Of a DNA stretch of 8,622 bases, positions 5,731 through 8,622 are shown piece after piece. The stretch's first letter is position 1. The number at the start of each line of letters is the position of its first letter. This DNA comes from Prevotellaceae bacterium (GTDB taxonomy: Bacteria > Bacteroidota > Bacteroidia > Bacteroidales > UBA932), in assembly GCA_031259655.1 (NCBI GenBank), contig JAIRLF010000055.1, forward strand, positions 1-8,622. The letters run 5' to 3'. The notes under the pieces were generated by a model. That model did not search any database. It was not told where the DNA came from and worked only from the letters and a program-made list of their open reading frames with translations. The position numbers were made by a program, and so were the translations under genes.

Positions 5731-5861
5731 ACAATTTTTTCAAAAAAATTTCGGAATACTTTAATATTTCTCAAAAACATATCGCTATCTATTTGTTATA
5801 TAACATTTTATCATTAAAAAATTTTTTTTTCATTTTATGCTTTTTTTTCAAAAAAAAACCG
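5709..5861. other. Very A/T-rich intergenic stretch with homopolymer runs
   Basis: The space between the HU promoter and the PorP/SprF stop codon is almost pure A/T. It includes six A followed by nine T (5816-5830) and eight T, C, nine A (5841-5859). The last can fold back on itself right after the upstream gene and is followed by A/T-rich DNA, so it may contribute to ending transcription. No regular terminator stem with G/C pairs is seen. Confidence 0.4.
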
Positions 5862-6878
5862 TTAAAGTTTGAATCTGCTGTCGATTTCTTTCAAAAAACT
5901 GCGTTTTTTCTTCGCTTTTGAACTGTGATTTCGATATGCCGGACAATCAACATCTTTGGGTGCAGACCGGTTCAGGTGCCATGAAATAAAAATTTCGTGT
6001 GTTCCAAATTCCGAAATCCTTGCCAATTCTCCCACCGCGTAATCGAAAGAATATCCGAGTCTTAACTGCGGTGTCAGCGAAATTCCCGCCAAAGCGGCAA
6101 ATTGCCCATGAAAACGCCATAAGCCTCCAAACCAATATTTATCGTTATATGAGGCTGTAGCTTTCGATTTTTTGAAATAAAAAATTGCCCCCGCCTCGAA
6201 TCTATTGTATTTGTCGCGATAAACATGCGCCGCAGTAGGTTCTACCGTCATATTCAACACATTAAGTTTGGAAGAAACATACGACCAAATGTTCATCGAA
6301 TACTCTTTAAAGTACGGAGACGCTATTTTGGGACTTATATGCCGTATCGCAGAACCGACTTTTACCGGACCTTTAAGTTCAATTCCAAAATCGAAATCGG
6401 GCTTGGTTTCCGATATGTCGGCAAAATATAATTCTCTGTCGGTCAAATCATCAACCAATGCTCCCGAAGCGTCTTGATTTCTGTTGAGCAACGAAGCTGA
6501 AATCCCGAACGAAAGCAACGATTGCGCAAATATCGGAATGTAATATGCATACGCAACACGCGCTACATAAGTGTTTGTGAAACCAATCTGGTCGCCGGTA
6601 ACCGACAGTCCTACAGCGGAATTAAATCTTGTCAGATAAGAATCGAAACTGATGGCTTCCGTAGTTGGAGCCCCCTCCAATCCCAACCATTGCGCCCGCG
6701 CATGCATAAATACCGATGTTGTAAACGTATTTCCCGTGGCTGCAGGATTGTACAACGATTCGTTGAAATGACGTTGCGAAAGGTCAAAATCGCTTTGAGC
6801 ATTACAATATCCGCCTTCTATAGCCAGTAAGAAACTAATTGTCAGCAATTTGTATTTGTATGAAAGTTTATTCGACAT
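5862..6878 (-). CDS. PorP/SprF-family type IX secretion-related outer-membrane protein
   Basis: Members of this family are outer-membrane beta-barrel proteins linked to the Bacteroidota type IX secretion system and gliding machinery; PorP binds the periplasmic anchor PorE. Here 338 residues start MSNKLSYKYKLLTISFLLAI, a signal peptide with probable cleavage at CNA|QSD. The mature start QSDFDLSQRHFNESLYNPAATGN carries the family hallmark of a conserved Asn-Pro-Ala segment. Alternating aromatic strands run to a C-terminal FISWHLN strand. A basic tail (KAKKKRSF) follows. I chose the ATG at 6876-6878; a longer frame would begin at GTG 6902 and put eight non-signal-like residues in front. It follows pepD by 50 nt with no terminator. 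Genomes usually carry several paralogues, so this one need not be part of the core secretion apparatus. Confidence 0.88.
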   Translation of the reverse strand: MSNKLSYKYKLLTISFLLAIEGGYCNAQSDFDLSQRHFNESLYNPAATGNTFTTSVFMHARAQWLGLEGAPTTEAISFDSYLTRFNSAVGLSVTGDQIGFTNTYVARVAYAYYIPIFAQSLLSFGISASLLNRNQDASGALVDDLTDRELYFADISETKPDFDFGIELKGPVKVGSAIRHISPKIASPYFKEYSMNIWSYVSSKLNVLNMTVEPTAAHVYRDKYNRFEAGAIFYFKKSKATASYNDKYWFGGLWRFHGQFAALAGISLTPQLRLGYSFDYAVGELARISEFGTHEIFISWHLNRSAPKDVDCPAYRNHSSKAKKKRSFLKEIDSRFKL

Positions 6879-6928
6879 CTTCTGCACGACAGGCAAATTC
6901 ACATTGTTACATTATTATATAGATATAG

Positions 6929-8371
6929 CTAAATATTTTCCAATGTTGCGATTAAAAAATTCCACCATTTTTCTACCGATTTGATATCCACTTTTTCGTC
7001 GGGAGAATGGGGATACCGTATTGTCGGTCCGCACGAAATCATATCCCATTCGGGGTAAATTCCTCCGAGCAGCCCGCATTCCAGACCTGCATGAATGGCT
7101 TTTGTTTCAGGTTCTTTGCCATACTTGTCGCTGTATATTTTTTTCATTTTTGAAAGAATGAGCGAATCGGGATTGGGATTCCATCCCGGATAACTTCCTG
7201 AAAATACGCTTTCGGCGCCTGCCAAAGTGAATACAGATTCTTCCATCGAAGCCAAATCTTCCTTAGCCGAATCGACCGAACTGCGAATCAAGCACGAAAT
7301 TTTGATTTCACCTTTTCCGGATTTTATTATTGCAAGGTTTGTCGATGTTTCGACTAATCCGGGGAAAACATCGCTCATGCGGATAACCGCATTGGGACAG
7401 GCATTTATGGCATGAATCAGTCGCGACTGTACTTCTTTTTCGATAATTGTAACAGCAGGTTTGGTTTTTTCAAACCAAATTTTCAACTCCGGTTCGGTTT
7501 TTTGCAATTCACCTTTTATAAGCGTCTCGATATCAGCAATAACAGACGAAACAGCCAATACTTTGTTTGAAGGAACAACGACGACGGCAAAAGAATCGCG
7601 CGGAATAGCATTCCGGGCGTCTCCTCCTTCGATATGCGACAAGTGTACATCGTTTGCTATAGACTTTAAAACGCGGAATAACAGTTTATTAGCATTTCCG
7701 CGACCAAGAGGGATGTCTATTCCCGAATGACCGCCTTTCAATCCTGTTACAGAGATTTTATATGTCTCGCCTGCAGGCGCTTGCTGTTCCGCGTACTTAA
7801 ATTTAAAAGTAGCGTCAAGTCCGCCGGCGCAACCGACATAAAGTTCTCCTTCATCTTCCGAATCCAAGTTAATCAATGTCGTACCTTTCAGTATTCCCGG
7901 TTTGAGATTTTGAGCGCCAACCATTCCCTGCTCTTCATTTATAGTGAAAAGAGCTTCTATGTTCCCGTGTTTCAATGTGTTCGATTCGAGAATAGCCATT
8001 GTGGCAGCCACTCCGATACCATTATCAGCGCCGAGCGTCGTACCGTCGGCAGTTACCCAATCGCCATCAATATAGGCAATTATAGGGTCTTTTTCGAAAT
8101 CATGTTCTTTGTTTTTGTTTTTCTGTGGCACCATGTCGAGATGCGTTTGGAGAATTACTCCAGGCACATTTTCTTTTCCCTGTGTTGCAGGCTTACGGAT
8201 AATGACATTGCCAACCTCGTCTTTAATTGTTTCCAATCCAAGATTTTTACCAAAACTGTAGATAAATTCAACAATTTTGGACTCCGATTCGGAAGGTCGC
8301 GGCACCTGTGTAATTTCGTAAAAATGCTTCCACACTTCACTTGGTTTCAACTGTTTAATATCTCTATTCAT
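6929..8371 (-). CDS. pepD: Aminoacyl-histidine dipeptidase (peptidase family M20C)
   Basis: PepD is a di-zinc cytosolic dipeptidase that hydrolyses Xaa-His and other dipeptides, feeding amino acids back to the cell. The 480-residue length matches the family. The M20 metal ligands and catalytic residues are in place: H77 and D79 in QTHLDMV, bridging D116 in LGADNGIG, catalytic E146/E147 in NEEQGM, D170 in LINLDSEDE and H455 in RYPHSPDEKV. H214 in LKGGHSG lies in the lid/dimerisation domain (about 185-400), and AIHAGLECG (425-433) is a further M20C signature. The protein has no signal peptide. The ATG at 8369-8371 is preceded by a good promoter. It is the first gene of a probable two-gene transcript with the PorP/SprF gene, though no functional link is evident. 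Confidence 0.96.
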   Translation of the reverse strand: MNRDIKQLKPSEVWKHFYEITQVPRPSESESKIVEFIYSFGKNLGLETIKDEVGNVIIRKPATQGKENVPGVILQTHLDMVPQKNKNKEHDFEKDPIIAYIDGDWVTADGTTLGADNGIGVAATMAILESNTLKHGNIEALFTINEEQGMVGAQNLKPGILKGTTLINLDSEDEGELYVGCAGGLDATFKFKYAEQQAPAGETYKISVTGLKGGHSGIDIPLGRGNANKLLFRVLKSIANDVHLSHIEGGDARNAIPRDSFAVVVVPSNKVLAVSSVIADIETLIKGELQKTEPELKIWFEKTKPAVTIIEKEVQSRLIHAINACPNAVIRMSDVFPGLVETSTNLAIIKSGKGEIKISCLIRSSVDSAKEDLASMEESVFTLAGAESVFSGSYPGWNPNPDSLILSKMKKIYSDKYGKEPETKAIHAGLECGLLGGIYPEWDMISCGPTIRYPHSPDEKVDIKSVEKWWNFLIATLENI

Positions 8372-8409
8372 ATCAATAATTTTATGTTTATAATACTCAA
8401 ATAAAGTTT

Positions 8410-8439
8410 CAAAGGTAAATATAATTATTGAATAACAAA
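8410..8439 (-). promoter_or_regulatory. Promoter of pepD
   Basis: On the minus strand TACCTTTG (8410-8417) is a full match to TAnnTTTG, with TTTG (8436-8439) 18 nt upstream as the -33 element. The -7 sequence and spacing are the same as at the HU promoter in this window, which supports both. Transcription would begin near 8403. Confidence 0.8.
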
Positions 8440-8481
8440 CATTAATAAAAGTTTTTTTTCACTAAAAGAATTTGATAGATT

Positions 8482-8510
8482 GTTATATTGCAGATAATCT
8501 GCATTATAAC
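8482..8510. repeat. Near-perfect inverted repeat upstream of pepD
   Basis: GTTATA and TATAAC form the outer stem, TGCAGA and TCTGCA the inner stem, with one T-T mismatch between them and a TAA loop. On the plus strand GGGTTTT follows, a weak T-run. It lies about 45 bp upstream of the pepD -33 box. It could be a regulator site or a weak terminator; no plus-strand gene is visible to need one. Confidence 0.5.
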
Positions 8511-8622
8511 GGGTTTTGGTACGGTATATGTTTGATAAATAACCATTTGCAGTACGTTTTTAGTAAATTAGTTACTACACATGGCATAACATTTTAATTT
8601 TCAACGAACAATAAAATGTCGG
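8511..8622. other. Right end of window, no gene seen
   Basis: This A/T-rich stretch has stop codons in all frames on the minus strand near the edge and no plus-strand frame of note. It is probably intergenic DNA upstream of pepD. A gene ending just beyond the window cannot be excluded. Confidence 0.4.

Noticed and set aside
6879..6902. Longer start (GTG 6902) for the PorP/SprF gene
   Set aside because: It would add eight residues before a good signal peptide, while ATG 6878 starts exactly at the signal sequence.
7727..8404. 225-codon open frame on the plus strand opposite pepD
   Set aside because: It lies antisense to a gene with all M20C motifs, is Phe/Cys/Ser-rich in the manner of a shadow frame, and matches no family I know.
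8606..8622. AATAAAATGTCGG at the right end resembling AATAAAAGTTGTCGG in the leader
   Set aside because: The match is short, needs a gap and is cut by the window edge, so chance similarity in A/T-rich DNA is likely.

Overview
The window looks like a chromosomal segment of a Bacteroidota member, probably Bacteroidales-like. Four things support this. There is a PorP/SprF-family outer-membrane protein. Several genes have the Bacteroidota-type -7 box TAnnTTTG upstream. Shine-Dalgarno sequences are lacking. The intergenic DNA is very A/T-rich. All convincing genes lie on the minus strand, so transcription runs from the right end of the window towards the left.

Right half (8371 to 5862): pepD, an M20C aminoacyl-histidine dipeptidase with its own promoter, is followed 50 nt later by a PorP/SprF-family protein with a signal peptide. 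Middle (5655 to 3610): an HU-family DNA-binding protein with a good promoter, then a 30-residue Lys/Arg-rich protein too short for usual gene callers, a strong hairpin, and an RNase G/E-family ribonuclease (rng) with a hairpin-plus-T-run terminator. These are ordinary housekeeping genes. A gene-free stretch of about 530 bp (3079-3609) follows, carrying several perfect or near-perfect inverted repeats.

Left third (3078 to 1): a CRISPR adaptation module. A 342-residue coiled-coil protein of unrecognised function sits only 15 nt upstream of cas4. It is followed by cas1 (4-nt ATGA overlap) and cas2 (1-nt TGATG overlap), and then a leader of about 210 bp. The leader holds two copies of the -7 box TACTTTTG and an 11-bp perfect inverted repeat. 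What looks like the leader-proximal CRISPR repeat is cut by the window edge. Cas4, Cas1 and Cas2 resemble the subtype I-B versions and keep their key residues. No interference gene (cas3, cas5, cas6, cas7, cas8) is present in the window; the place upstream of cas4 where they would be expected holds the coiled-coil gene and then the gene-free region.

The most interesting points are the coiled-coil gene apparently co-transcribed with an adaptation-only cas operon, the organised leader, the palindromes upstream of that operon, and the tiny basic protein between HU and rng. Effector genes could lie beyond the array to the left or elsewhere in the genome; the window cannot settle this.
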